Positions 45,357 to 53,641 of a stretch of 64,000 nt of DNA are shown piece by piece. Location of the stretch: the NCBI RefSeq assembly GCF_016861785.1, contig NZ_BOLS01000001.1:248001-312000 (forward strand). The letters are read 5' to 3'. The stretch is from Lacticaseibacillus mingshuiensis (GTDB lineage Bacteria; Bacillota; Bacilli; Lactobacillales; Lactobacillaceae). The notes beneath the pieces were generated by a model, which ran no database searches, was not told the origin of the DNA, and worked only from the letters and a program-made list of their open reading frames with translations. Position 1 is the stretch's first letter; each line of letters opens with the position of its first letter. Both the position numbers and the translations under genes were made by a program.

Positions 45357-46270
45357 TCTACTCGATCACACTTAACCCCTCGATCGACTATGTGGTCACC
45401 AGCGACCAGCTATTTCTGGGCCGCGTGAACCGGTTGACCGAGACCACCAAGCTCCCCGGTGGCAAGGGCATCAATGTCTCACGAATCTTACAGGCGCTGG
45501 CCGTGCCCACAGTCGCGCTGGGGTTTCTCGGTGGCTTCACCGGCGACTTTATCAAAAATGCGCTGAAGGCCGATGACCTGCCCTGCGATTTTACCCCGAT
45601 CGCGGCCGATACCCGCATCAATGTGAAATTGCGGGCGGAAAGTGAAACGGAGCTCAACGCCCCTGGCCCGCGCATTACAGACGACGAGCAGCACACCTTC
45701 ATCACCGCCTTGACCGAGCGCCTGCAGCCAGGGGATGTCGTGGTGATGGCAGGCAGTCTGCCGCCTGATCTGCCAGCCAGTTTTTACCGCGACCTGATTC
45801 CCGCCATTCACACCGCGCACGCCGAATTCGTGATCGACACGACCGGCCAGGCGCTGCTGGATACCTTGGCCGATCATCCACTGGTGGTCAAGCCAAATCA
45901 TCACGAGCTGGCCGCGCTCTTCAACGATGCCCCTTACCCGAGCATCGAGGCCACGGTGCAGGCCGGCCGCAAGCTCCTGACCCTCGGCGCGCAGCATGTG
46001 TTGGTCTCCATGGCCGGCAAAGGCGCGCTGCTCATCGAGGCGGACCGCGCGTACCACGGCAACACCAAGCCCCAGCAAGTGATCAACTCGGTGGGCGCCG
46101 GCGACTCGATGCTGGCAGGCTTCACCGGCCGCCTCACAGCTGGCGCGACCCCACTTGAGGCGTTCAAGACTGCGCTGGCTTGCGGCTCGGCCACGGCGTA
46201 CAGCCAGGACCTGGCCACCCGGGAAAAAATCGATGACGTTTTAGCAACAGTGACTGTGAAGGAAGTGTAA
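45353..46270 (+). CDS. fruK: 1-phosphofructokinase
   Basis: A 305-residue PfkB-family kinase that turns fructose 1-phosphate into fructose 1,6-bisphosphate. Signatures: LPGGKGINVSRILQALAVPT near 33, and the catalytic NSVGAGDSMLAGFTGRLTAG near 246. The start codon is TTG; it shares the tetranucleotide TTGA with the fruR stop, and AGGAGG lies 7 bases before it, so translation is coupled. fruA follows after 7 bp. Confidence 0.96.
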   Translation: MIYSITLNPSIDYVVTSDQLFLGRVNRLTETTKLPGGKGINVSRILQALAVPTVALGFLGGFTGDFIKNALKADDLPCDFTPIAADTRINVKLRAESETELNAPGPRITDDEQHTFITALTERLQPGDVVVMAGSLPPDLPASFYRDLIPAIHTAHAEFVIDTTGQALLDTLADHPLVVKPNHHELAALFNDAPYPSIEATVQAGRKLLTLGAQHVLVSMAGKGALLIEADRAYHGNTKPQQVINSVGAGDSMLAGFTGRLTAGATPLEAFKTALACGSATAYSQDLATREKIDDVLATVTVKEV

Positions 46271-46277
46271 AAGGAAA

Positions 46278-48248
46278 ATGGACATTCGAGACTTACTATT
46301 AAAAGATGCGATGATCATGGACCTCAAGGCGACGACAAAGGAAGCCGCGATCGACGAAATGGTCGACCGCTACGCCGAAGTCGGCGTGATCAACGACAAG
46401 GCCCTGTACCGCAGCGATATTTTGAAGCGTGAAGCCGAATTTACCACCGGTATCGGCGATGGCATCGCGATGCCGCACGCCAAGGACAAGGCCGTCACAC
46501 GTGCCACGGTCCTTTTTGCAAAAAGTGACGCCGGCATCGACTTCAACTCGCTGGATGGCCAGCCGGTCTACCTGTTTTTCATGATCGCCGCTCCAGAAGG
46601 CGCCAACAACGTGCATCTGCAGGCGCTTTCCGCTCTGTCGTCTCTGCTGATCGACCCAGCGCTGATTGCCCAGCTGAAACAGGCCAAGACGCCGGATGAC
46701 GTCCAGCAACTGTTCGGCGCAGCCCAGGCCGCCAAAGACGCCAAGGAAGCCAAAGAACAAGCGGAAGAAGCCGCTGCCCAGGCAACCACCAGTGGCACCC
46801 TCGTTCAGCCGACCGCAACCACCGACGCCAAGCCTTACATCGTCGCGGTCACCGCCTGCCCGACCGGCATCGCACATACTTACATGGCCGAAGCCGCGCT
46901 CAAAGAAACAGCCGAGAAAATGGGCGTCGCGATCAAGGTCGAGACCAATGGCTCAGAAGGCGTCAAGCATCATTTGAGCCAGACCGACATCCAAAACGCG
47001 GTCGGGGTCATCATCGCGGCCGATAAAAAAGTGGACATGGATCGATTCGCGGGCAAGCATCTGATCAACCGCCCTGTGATCGATGGCATCAAGAAGCCGC
47101 AGGAACTCATTCAAGAGACCCTCGACGAAAAAGGCGCGATCTATCAGGCAGCCGGTGACGGCACCAGCGCGCCAACCGATGATGGCACCAAGAAATCCGT
47201 TTGGAACCGCATTTACCAGGATCTGATGAATGGCGTGTCCAACATGTTGCCATTTGTTGTCGGCGGCGGCATCATCATGGCCGTGTCCTTCATCTTCGAA
47301 AACTGGCTCGGCGCCAAATCGCTGGCCTTCACCTTCACCAACAGCGTCGGCAATTACGCCTTCAACCTGTTGGTCCCAGTGCTGGCGGCTTACATCGCGG
47401 TCTCGATCGGCGACCGACCGGCATTGATGCCTGGGTTCGTCGGCGGGATGATGGCCACCCAAGCCACCGCTTCGATTCTGCACGGGCAAAACGCAGCCGG
47501 GTTCCTTGGGGGCCTGGTCGCTGGCTTTACCGCTGGTTGGTTGATCATCGGGCTGAAAAAACTGCTCGCAAACACGCCAAAGTCCCTCGATGGTCTCAAA
47601 ACAATTCTTTTCTACCCAGTCCTTGGCCTGTTTTTGATCGGCACCATTATGTACTTCATCGTCAACCCGATCTTCGCGGCCATCAACGGCGCGCTGATCT
47701 CCTGGCTTGAAAGCATGGGCACCGGCAACGCTGTCATTCTCGGCGTGATCTTAGCGGCGATGATGAGCATCGACATGGGCGGCCCCTTCAACAAGGCGGC
47801 GTATACCTTTGCCATCGGCGTTTTCCAGTCCTCCTCAACCGGCACCACGCTTGGGGATGGCCGCTGGATGGCTGCGGTCATGATCGGCGGCATGATTCCG
47901 CCACTGGCCATCGCCTTGGCCTCCACCTTCTTCCCGGCAAAATTCACCGATCAGGAACGCAGCGCAGGTCTTTCCAACTATGTACTGGGCTTGACCTTCA
48001 TCACTGAAGGCGCGATTCCATTCGCCGCAACGGATCCGCTGCACATTATCGGCAGTTCCGTCATCGGCTCTGCCATCGCAGGCGGCCTGACGCAACTCTG
48101 GCACGTCAACGTTCCGGCTCCGCATGGCGGGATCGTCACCTTGCTTTTGACGAACAACCCACTGGGCTTCATCGGCGCGCTTGTGATCGGCGCCGTAATC
48201 GCCGGCTTGATTCTTGGCATTTGGCGGCCAGTGGCAAAAGAAGCTTAG
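46278..48248 (+). CDS. fruA: PTS fructose transporter subunit IIABC
   Basis: A 656-residue fusion. EIIA comes first (residues 1-145, active His in GIAMPHAKDKAV), a linker of Ala/Glu/Lys, EIIB (about 180-275, active Cys in VTACPTGIAHTYMAEAAL), and the EIIC membrane domain with about nine helices (from NGVSNMLPFVVGGGIIMAVS). It imports fructose as fructose 1-phosphate for FruK. Domain order A-B-C and length are usual in lactobacilli. A strong terminator follows. Confidence 0.96.
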   Translation: MDIRDLLLKDAMIMDLKATTKEAAIDEMVDRYAEVGVINDKALYRSDILKREAEFTTGIGDGIAMPHAKDKAVTRATVLFAKSDAGIDFNSLDGQPVYLFFMIAAPEGANNVHLQALSALSSLLIDPALIAQLKQAKTPDDVQQLFGAAQAAKDAKEAKEQAEEAAAQATTSGTLVQPTATTDAKPYIVAVTACPTGIAHTYMAEAALKETAEKMGVAIKVETNGSEGVKHHLSQTDIQNAVGVIIAADKKVDMDRFAGKHLINRPVIDGIKKPQELIQETLDEKGAIYQAAGDGTSAPTDDGTKKSVWNRIYQDLMNGVSNMLPFVVGGGIIMAVSFIFENWLGAKSLAFTFTNSVGNYAFNLLVPVLAAYIAVSIGDRPALMPGFVGGMMATQATASILHGQNAAGFLGGLVAGFTAGWLIIGLKKLLANTPKSLDGLKTILFYPVLGLFLIGTIMYFIVNPIFAAINGALISWLESMGTGNAVILGVILAAMMSIDMGGPFNKAAYTFAIGVFQSSSTGTTLGDGRWMAAVMIGGMIPPLAIALASTFFPAKFTDQERSAGLSNYVLGLTFITEGAIPFAATDPLHIIGSSVIGSAIAGGLTQLWHVNVPAPHGGIVTLLLTNNPLGFIGALVIGAVIAGLILGIWRPVAKEA

Positions 48249-48258
48249 CTCTGAGCGA

Positions 48259-48320
48259 AAAAAAGAGGCAGGATGCTTCGTCATGCGCACATAGCGCGAC
48301 GAGACATCCTGCCTCTTTGC
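48259..48320. terminator. Bidirectional terminator between fruA and the MFS gene
   Basis: AAAGAGGCAGGATG and CATCCTGCCTCTTT are perfect 14-bp arms; the loop itself folds by CGTC/GACG and GCGC/GCGC pairs. Runs of A before and T after allow termination of both converging genes. Confidence 0.9.
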
Positions 48321-48325
48321 TTTGG

Positions 48326-49801
48326 TTAGGAATTTTTGGGCTGATGCACCGAGTCGGCAGTCGAGTCGCCGCCTGGCACTGCCCCGCGTGCCCGCCACAT
48401 CGGCACACTTTTCGCCAACACCACCACGGCGATCAGGGCCAATGCAGCCGCGACCAGCATCGCGGTGTGCATGCCGGCGATGAACCACCCAGGTTGCGCG
48501 GTCGGAAACGTCACGATGCGCCGCCCCGCCACCGCAGACATGCGCGCAAACAAAATCGTCGACGCAACGCTGGTGCCTGCCACCATGCCTAAGTTCCGCG
48601 CCAGCGCGTTGAAACTGCCGGCGATGCCCAACTCATTTTTCGGCACGACCGACATCACTAAGTCGCCGATCGGGGATTGGAAAATTCCGCTGCCGAGGCC
48701 CAACACGATCACGACCGCACCAAACCGCCATAATGGCGACGTCGCATCAACCAGCAGGTACCCGGCGCTGCCGGCGGCGATCAGCGCAGCCCCGATCAGC
48801 GCCACCCCCGCCGCGTTGAACCGGTCCGCAAGCCAGCCGCCAAGCGGTGCCGCCAGCGTCATCATGAGCGGATACAGCGTCAAGAGCGCCCCAGCCCCGC
48901 CTGGCCCAAGTCCCCGGGCATCCTCCAGGTAAAACGGCATCAGCACGGTGGTGAAAAACTGCACCATGAACACGAAAAACACCGCCAGCACCCCGAGCGA
49001 AAAGAGCCGGTTTTTGAAGATCGTCAGTGGCAATAGCGGCCCCGGATGGACATGCTCCGTGAGCAGAAAAAGAATCAGGGCGGCGCCTGCCACTAACAGG
49101 AGGGTCAACACGATCGGCGACGAAAACCCGCGCGATTGACTCAAATTGAGGCCCCAAAATCCCGCGGCGATCGCGATGGCCTGAGTCAAAATTCCGAGCC
49201 AATCGAGGGTTCGGGCCGAGGCCGCGCCGACCGCCGACCCGTTGCCCATCGCCCACACTGCAAGTGCCAGCGCAATCAGGCCAAACGGGACATTGAGCCA
49301 GAAGATCACCGGCCAGCTCGCCACCGCCAACACCAACCCGCCGACACTGGGGCCTGCCACCGCGCCCAGCGCGACAAACGTACCGACAAAGCCCATCGCC
49401 CGCCCGCGTTCCTTGGCCTCAAAGCTGGCGGTCACGATGCCATACGTATTCGCCAGAGTCATTGCCGCGCCGGTCGCCTGGACCACGCGCGCCGCCAGCA
49501 GGAAATAGAACCCCAAGTTGATGCCAGCCATCACCGAGCCGAGGATGAAGACCGCCGTCCCCCATTTAAAAATACGCGGTTTCCCGATCAGATCCCCCAT
49601 TTTCCCAAAGAGCAAGAGCAGGGCACTCACCACGATCAAATAGATCGAGGTCGCCCACACCATTTGGCTGGCCGTTACGTTCAGGCTCTTGGCCATCACC
49701 GGCACCGCGATGTTCACCACCGAACTGTCCAGATTCGTCATGAAAGCGAAAAAGCCCAGCGCCGTCATCGCCCACCAGCGTCGATCCGTGCGTACATCCA
49801 T
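48326..49801 (-). CDS. MFS transporter, DHA2 (14-helix) drug exporter family
   Basis: A 491-residue transporter with fourteen predicted helices. The first helix region has FFAFMTNLDSSVVNIAVPVM, a DHA2 motif, loop 2-3 has GKMGDLIGKPRIFKWG (motif A) and helix 5 has GPSVGGLVLAVASWPVIFWL (motif C, antiporters). Such proteins expel drugs or dyes by proton exchange; the substrate cannot be read from the sequence. The C-terminal 25 residues are polar. No regulator gene adjoins it, but an inverted repeat lies at its promoter. Confidence 0.88.
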   Translation of the reverse strand: MDVRTDRRWWAMTALGFFAFMTNLDSSVVNIAVPVMAKSLNVTASQMVWATSIYLIVVSALLLLFGKMGDLIGKPRIFKWGTAVFILGSVMAGINLGFYFLLAARVVQATGAAMTLANTYGIVTASFEAKERGRAMGFVGTFVALGAVAGPSVGGLVLAVASWPVIFWLNVPFGLIALALAVWAMGNGSAVGAASARTLDWLGILTQAIAIAAGFWGLNLSQSRGFSSPIVLTLLLVAGAALILFLLTEHVHPGPLLPLTIFKNRLFSLGVLAVFFVFMVQFFTTVLMPFYLEDARGLGPGGAGALLTLYPLMMTLAAPLGGWLADRFNAAGVALIGAALIAAGSAGYLLVDATSPLWRFGAVVIVLGLGSGIFQSPIGDLVMSVVPKNELGIAGSFNALARNLGMVAGTSVASTILFARMSAVAGRRIVTFPTAQPGWFIAGMHTAMLVAAALALIAVVVLAKSVPMWRARGAVPGGDSTADSVHQPKNS

Positions 49802-49824
49802 CGGAATCCCCCCTTATACGTTTG

Positions 49825-49859
49825 ATTATACGAGCCGCTTGGCAAAATCGTTGCGATTT
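49825..49859 (-). promoter_or_regulatory. Possible promoter and operator of the MFS gene
   Basis: An exact -10 box TATAAT lies on the minus strand (49825-49830). The -35 is poor, but an inverted repeat, AAATCG (49845-49850) and CGATTT (49854-49859), sits at that position and could bind a TetR- or MarR-type regulator. Confidence 0.45.
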
Positions 49860-50094
49860 GGCTTGCAGGCCGAGATGACGCGGGTTTGCCAGCGCCTAGC
49901 AGCGTCGCGTGAGGCGGTTTCAGCCGGCAGCGCGCAACGCGACGTGCGGCGGTCTGGCTGCCATTTGATTGGGCGCCGCTACCGGATTTTCACCAGCCGG
50001 CGAATTCGCGATGACACGCGAGACTTCTGACTGTTTTCTTCACGGCCAGACGGGTATACTATCGTTATGACTTTATTAAGGAAAGGGATCTGAA
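49860..50094. other. Intergenic stretch between divergent MFS and GNAT genes
   Basis: GC-rich sequence with some potential hairpins (GTCGCGT with ACGCGAC). It does not match repeat families A or B. TATACT at about 50056 is a likely -10 box for the GNAT gene. No ORF supported. Confidence 0.4.
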
Positions 50095-50631
50095 ATGGCA
50101 GAGATCGAATACGACGCAATGGGCGCCCATGAAGCGGAAGCAAAGGCATACTTTATTGAGCACTGGGGGTCCGACAGCCTGATCATCTCGGCAGGCGACT
50201 ATCATTTCGACGACCTCAACGGGTTGGTCGCGCTGGAAGACGGACAAGTGGTCGGGCTCCTCACCTACGCCGTGCACGGCAACGCGATGGCTGTCGTCTC
50301 GCTCAACTCGGTCCGCAATGGCCGCGGCATCGGCAAAGAGCTCCTGGCCCTCGCAGAAGACATGGCCCGCGGACTCGGCGAAACGAAGATGATGGTCTCG
50401 ATCATGAATGATAACATGCAGGCGCTCGGCTTTTTCCAGCGCCAAGGGTATCGCATGGCCAAGATCTTGCGTGGATCCCTGGACATGGCGCGCCAGCGCA
50501 AACCCGAGATTCCGCTGGTCGGCATGGACGACATTCCGCTTCACGATGAGGTCCTCCTGTCAAAAGTGTTGCCACAAGACGCGCCACTCGACATTCCGCC
50601 GGTCCCCGTCACGCCGGAAAGCGACGATTAA
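50095..50631 (+). CDS. GNAT family N-acetyltransferase
   Basis: A 178-residue acetyltransferase. Motif A for acetyl-CoA binding reads SLNSVRNGRGIGKELLALAE (the RxGxG turn is NGRGIG), followed by MVSIMNDNMQALGFFQRQGY, the motif B pattern of an N-acetyltransferase acting on small molecules or proteins. A C-terminal extension of about 50 residues is rich in Asp and Pro. The acceptor substrate is unknown. It starts after AAGGAAAGGG and is followed by its own strong terminator. Confidence 0.85.
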   Translation: MAEIEYDAMGAHEAEAKAYFIEHWGSDSLIISAGDYHFDDLNGLVALEDGQVVGLLTYAVHGNAMAVVSLNSVRNGRGIGKELLALAEDMARGLGETKMMVSIMNDNMQALGFFQRQGYRMAKILRGSLDMARQRKPEIPLVGMDDIPLHDEVLLSKVLPQDAPLDIPPVPVTPESDD

Positions 50632-50701
50632 AACAGGCTTGTCCTGACGGCGCTTCCATGATAAGATAACAGCATCACAGATAAACTATCGCCGGATAGT
50701 C

Positions 50702-50754
50702 AGCACCAGCGCCTTCCCTTAGGCTAAATGGGAAGGTGCTGGTGCTATTTTTTT
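50702..50754 (+). terminator. Terminator of the GNAT gene
   Basis: AGCACCAGC-g-CCTTCCC pairs with GGGAAGG-t-GCTGGTGCT around a 12-nt loop, followed by seven T. Confidence 0.95.
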
Positions 50755-50821
50755 GCGAAAAACACACGCGCCCGTCGCTGATTGGCGGCGTTTCCGGCGA
50801 TGGTAAGAGGAGGAATTTAAA

Positions 50822-51142
50822 ATGGCTTGGTTCACATTGATTCTAGCGGGGTTGTTTGAATGTTTCTGGGCAACGATGCTCAAGCTCAGTCAGGGCTTTT
50901 CGGTGTTGCGGTTCTCGGTGCTCACGGTGGTCGGGATGATCGCGAGTTTTCTACTGCTCGCCCATGCGACACGCGCGCTGCCGCTGTCGCTGGCGTACCC
51001 GATCTGGACGGGCATCGGCGCAGTCGGAGCGGTGCTCATCGGGGTCGTATGGTTCGGCGACCGGCTGACACCCGCCACGTGGTTCTTTGTGGCATTGTTG
51101 TTGATCGGCATCGTGGGCCTGAAACTGACGAGTCATGCCTGA
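50822..51142 (+). CDS. SMR family exporter, SugE/Gdx type
   Basis: A 106-residue protein with four transmembrane helices. The conserved glutamate of helix 1 is present (Glu13 in LAGLFECFWATMLKLSQGF), and helix 3 reads LAYPIWTGIGAVGAVLIGVV, closer to SugE/Gdx than to EmrE. Members of that branch export guanidinium. No guanidine riboswitch is visible upstream and no second SMR subunit adjoins, so a homodimer is likely. Quaternary ammonium export cannot be excluded. Start after AGAGGAGG. Confidence 0.85.
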   Translation: MAWFTLILAGLFECFWATMLKLSQGFSVLRFSVLTVVGMIASFLLLAHATRALPLSLAYPIWTGIGAVGAVLIGVVWFGDRLTPATWFFVALLLIGIVGLKLTSHA

Positions 51143-51165
51143 TGAGGAAAATAAGTACAGCAAAC

Positions 51166-51483
51166 AGGCCGCCGAGGTTCTAATTTTTCGCCAGCCTGTT
51201 TGGTGCCGGTGGGCCGCGGTTCTCCCCTTCCCCTTGGGTACAGGAAAGAAACCCGTCTCATCTTATTCAATTGCCATCGCGCGGTATGTACCCCGGCCGC
51301 TGGCTTAAAACTCCGGACTTCCCGTCACGCGTGCATTGATGGTAGGAGGCAGCCCATGCTCCCTAATGTCTGATCTGAACACCATCAATGGTTGCGAGCC
51401 GCAAAGGAGCCGGCCGTTCGTCGCTTTTGCCTGGCAGATCAACGACATGCCTGCCGCCAAGTGCGAGCTTCTAAACTTTTAGT
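51166..51483 (-). ncRNA. Candidate small RNA with its own promoter
   Basis: No ORF is supported on either strand, but the minus strand has a strong promoter and folds well. Stems include ATTGATGGT with ACCATCAAT (51327-51399 region), GCCAGCGG with CCGC-GCGA-TGGC, and a terminal AAACAGGC with GCCTGTTT at the 3' side (51166-51205). The transcript would be about 310 nt and converge with the SMR gene. It does not show the signature sequences of tmRNA, SRP RNA or RNase P RNA. A 6S RNA is possible but not demonstrated. Boundaries are approximate. Confidence 0.4.
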
Positions 51484-51489
51484 AAGTGA

Positions 51490-51519
51490 AGTATAGATCC
51501 GACTATTTATTTTTGTCAA
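51490..51519 (-). promoter_or_regulatory. Strong promoter of the candidate small RNA
   Basis: Minus-strand -35 TTGACA (51514-51519) and -10 TATACT (51490-51495) with an 18-bp spacer, just after the uvrC terminator and pointing away from uvrC into a region without ORFs. Confidence 0.75.
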
Positions 51520-51542
51520 GTAGGCGCTTTCAAATTTTTACG

Positions 51543-51590
51543 CAAAAATACGCGGCGGCTCAGTCAATTTTCTGAGCCGCCGCGTATTCT
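51543..51590 (-). terminator. Terminator of uvrC
   Basis: TACGCGGCGGCTCAG and CTGAGCCGCCGCGTA are perfect 15-bp arms with an 8-nt loop, followed on the minus strand by TTTTTGCG. Confidence 0.93.
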
Positions 51591-51609
51591 ATTGATAGTC
51601 GCAAATAAG

Positions 51610-53391
51610 TTACTGCAGCGAGACCTTGATCGCCTGCGCGACTTGCTTGCTGATGCCCAGCGCCTGCAGGTCCTCGACGCTGGCTTCCTTGATGTGATTG
51701 ACCGTTTTGAACTGCCGCAGCAGCTTCGTCCGCGTTTTCGGTCCCACGCCTTGAATGGTCTCCAGCCGACTTGCCAGGGAATTCTTATTGCGCAGCTGCC
51801 GGTGGAACGTGATGGCAAAACGATGCACCTCATCTTGAATGCGCGTCAGTAAGTAAAAGCCCTGCGACTGCGGATCTAGGGCGATCGGTTCGTCATGGTC
51901 CCCATACAGCAGCCCCGCGGTTCGGTGCTTGTCGTTTTTCACCATCCCCGCCACTGGAATGAACAGGTTCAGCTCGTTTTCAAGCACATCTTTGACCGCG
52001 TTCATTTCGATGTCGCCGCCATCCATCAAGATCAGATCCGGCAACGGCGCGTGTTCCTTGAGCAGCCGCGTGTACCGGCGGCGAATGACTTCCCGCGTGT
52101 TCGCGTCTTCGTTGGCGCTGTGGTCGCCGTCATCCTGCGCCAACTTGTACTTGCGATAGTTGCTCTTTTCCGGCTGACCATCGACAAATTGCACCATCGC
52201 CGAAACGGGGTCCGCCCCTTGGATATGACTGTGGTCAAACGCCTCGATCACATGCCCGTCTGGCAGCCCGAGCGCCTCAAAGATCTCGTTTTGCGCGCCG
52301 ACCGTGGTGCGATTATCGAGTTCCAACAGACGGAATTTTTCCTCAAGTTTGATGCGCGCATTTTTCGCGGCGAGTTCCATCAAGGCCCGTTTTTCGCCGC
52401 GCTGCGGGGTGCGCACAGGAATGCCCAGCACCTGTTCCAGCACCGCATTGTTCATGCCTTCTGGGACCAGCACTTCCTTGGGCTTCACATTGTTTTTGCG
52501 ATCATAGAATTGCAGAATGAACGACTCGAATTCGTCCTCGGTCGAGCTTGCCACCGGAAACAGCCGCGACTCGCGTTTCATCAACCGCGCCTGGCGAATG
52601 AAAAACACTTGGATGCTCAGCCAGCCTTTGTCCATGTAAAAATTAAAAATATCGCGTTGCGTCTTATCATTTGAAATGATTTTCTGTTTCTCGACGGTCA
52701 CTTCGATGTAATGCAACTGATCGCGAATCTCAGCGGCCCGCTCAAATTGCAGCAAATGCGCGGCCTCATTCATCTGCCGCGTCAGCATTGACTTCACTTT
52801 CGCCGTGTTGCCGTCCAAAAAACTGCGAATCTTGCGGATCTGTTTGGCGTACTCTTCTTCAGGCACCGTGCGCCAGCACGCGCCAAGGCACTGGCCCATG
52901 TGGTAATACAGGCACGGCCGGCCCTGGAACCCATTGCAGCGCCGCAGCGGGTACACCTTTTGCAAAAAGTGCATCGTCTCTTCGGCCGCATAGATGTTGG
53001 GATATGGACCAAAATAATACGCGCCATCTTTTTTGACATCACCGGTGATCAACATCTTTGGGTCGCGTTCATTCGTGATCTTGATATACGGGTAGCCGGT
53101 CCCCTTTTTCAGCCGGATGTTGTAATACGGCTGCCACTTTTGAATCAGCGTGATCTCCAGCAAAAAGGCTTCCTTATCACTGGAGGTCACGATGTAATCG
53201 AAATCGGCGATCTGCGAGACCAGTTTGGCGGTCTTGCCATCGTGACTGCTCTTGAAATACGAGCGGACCCGATTTTTCAGATTCTTGGCCTTGCCGACAT
53301 AAATGATCTTGCCATTAATATCCTTCATTTGGTAGCTGCCCGGCGCATCAGGCAGCAGCGCCAGTTTGTGTTCGATATGCTCGGATGCCAT
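51610..53391 (-). CDS. uvrC: Excinuclease ABC subunit C
   Basis: A 593-residue nuclease that makes both incisions in nucleotide excision repair. The GIY-YIG domain comes first (GSYQMKDINGKIIYVGKAKN), the UVR motif around LLQFERAAEIRDQLHYIEVT binds UvrB, the RNase H-like half carries AFDHSHIQGADPV and LILMDGGDIEMN, and the helix-hairpin-helix ends the protein (LASRLETIQGVGPKTRTKLL). Start set at 53391, 7 bases after AAAGGGG. A LexA box lies over its transcription start. Confidence 0.97.
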   Translation of the reverse strand: MASEHIEHKLALLPDAPGSYQMKDINGKIIYVGKAKNLKNRVRSYFKSSHDGKTAKLVSQIADFDYIVTSSDKEAFLLEITLIQKWQPYYNIRLKKGTGYPYIKITNERDPKMLITGDVKKDGAYYFGPYPNIYAAEETMHFLQKVYPLRRCNGFQGRPCLYYHMGQCLGACWRTVPEEEYAKQIRKIRSFLDGNTAKVKSMLTRQMNEAAHLLQFERAAEIRDQLHYIEVTVEKQKIISNDKTQRDIFNFYMDKGWLSIQVFFIRQARLMKRESRLFPVASSTEDEFESFILQFYDRKNNVKPKEVLVPEGMNNAVLEQVLGIPVRTPQRGEKRALMELAAKNARIKLEEKFRLLELDNRTTVGAQNEIFEALGLPDGHVIEAFDHSHIQGADPVSAMVQFVDGQPEKSNYRKYKLAQDDGDHSANEDANTREVIRRRYTRLLKEHAPLPDLILMDGGDIEMNAVKDVLENELNLFIPVAGMVKNDKHRTAGLLYGDHDEPIALDPQSQGFYLLTRIQDEVHRFAITFHRQLRNKNSLASRLETIQGVGPKTRTKLLRQFKTVNHIKEASVEDLQALGISKQVAQAIKVSLQ

Positions 53392-53411
53392 TGCAATGCC
53401 CCTTTCTGCAG

Positions 53412-53425
53412 CGAACAATTGTTCA
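53412..53425. promoter_or_regulatory. LexA (DinR) SOS box of uvrC
   Basis: CGAACAATTGTTCA fits the Gram-positive SOS consensus CGAAC-N4-GTTCG except for the last base; GAACAATTGTTC is a perfect palindrome. It starts 6 bp downstream of the uvrC -10 box and covers the expected transcription start. Confidence 0.85.
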
Positions 53426-53431
53426 CAACTC

Positions 53432-53460
53432 ATTGTAACCAAGCAATGCCCCTTCTGCAA
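53432..53460 (-). promoter_or_regulatory. uvrC promoter
   Basis: Minus-strand -35 TTGCAG (53455-53460) and -10 TACAAT (53432-53437) with a 17-bp spacer, immediately upstream of the LexA box. Confidence 0.7.
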
Positions 53461-53641
53461 GCATCCGGCTTGGTGCAAACCATCGCGGTGGGCCGCTGGA
53501 AGGCGCCGCGAAATATTACTCGCAGGCGAACAAATATCGATAAACTGATAAATCGCCGAAAAGTTGCCAGATTCGAGAAGTTGGGGTTAGATTATAGGCG
53601 CGATTTTGGTGGCCCAGTTTTGATCAAGGGGGAACACGACC

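Noticed and set aside
49860-50030. A further family A or B repeat between the MFS and GNAT genes
   Set aside because: The region is GC-rich and can fold, but it has none of the shared ends or core sequences of either family.
50755-50821. Guanidine riboswitch in front of the SMR exporter gene
   Set aside because: The short leader has neither the ykkC core nor the ACGR-loop hairpin pair of the guanidine-II class.
51210-51245. T-box-like AACCGCGG motif in the candidate small RNA
   Set aside because: The full T-box signature is absent, the spacing is wrong, and no tRNA synthetase or amino-acid gene lies downstream on that strand.
51520-51535. cre site at the candidate small RNA promoter
   Set aside because: TGAAAGCGCCTACT has two mismatches to the CcpA consensus, one of them in a well-conserved position, so it is too weak to call.
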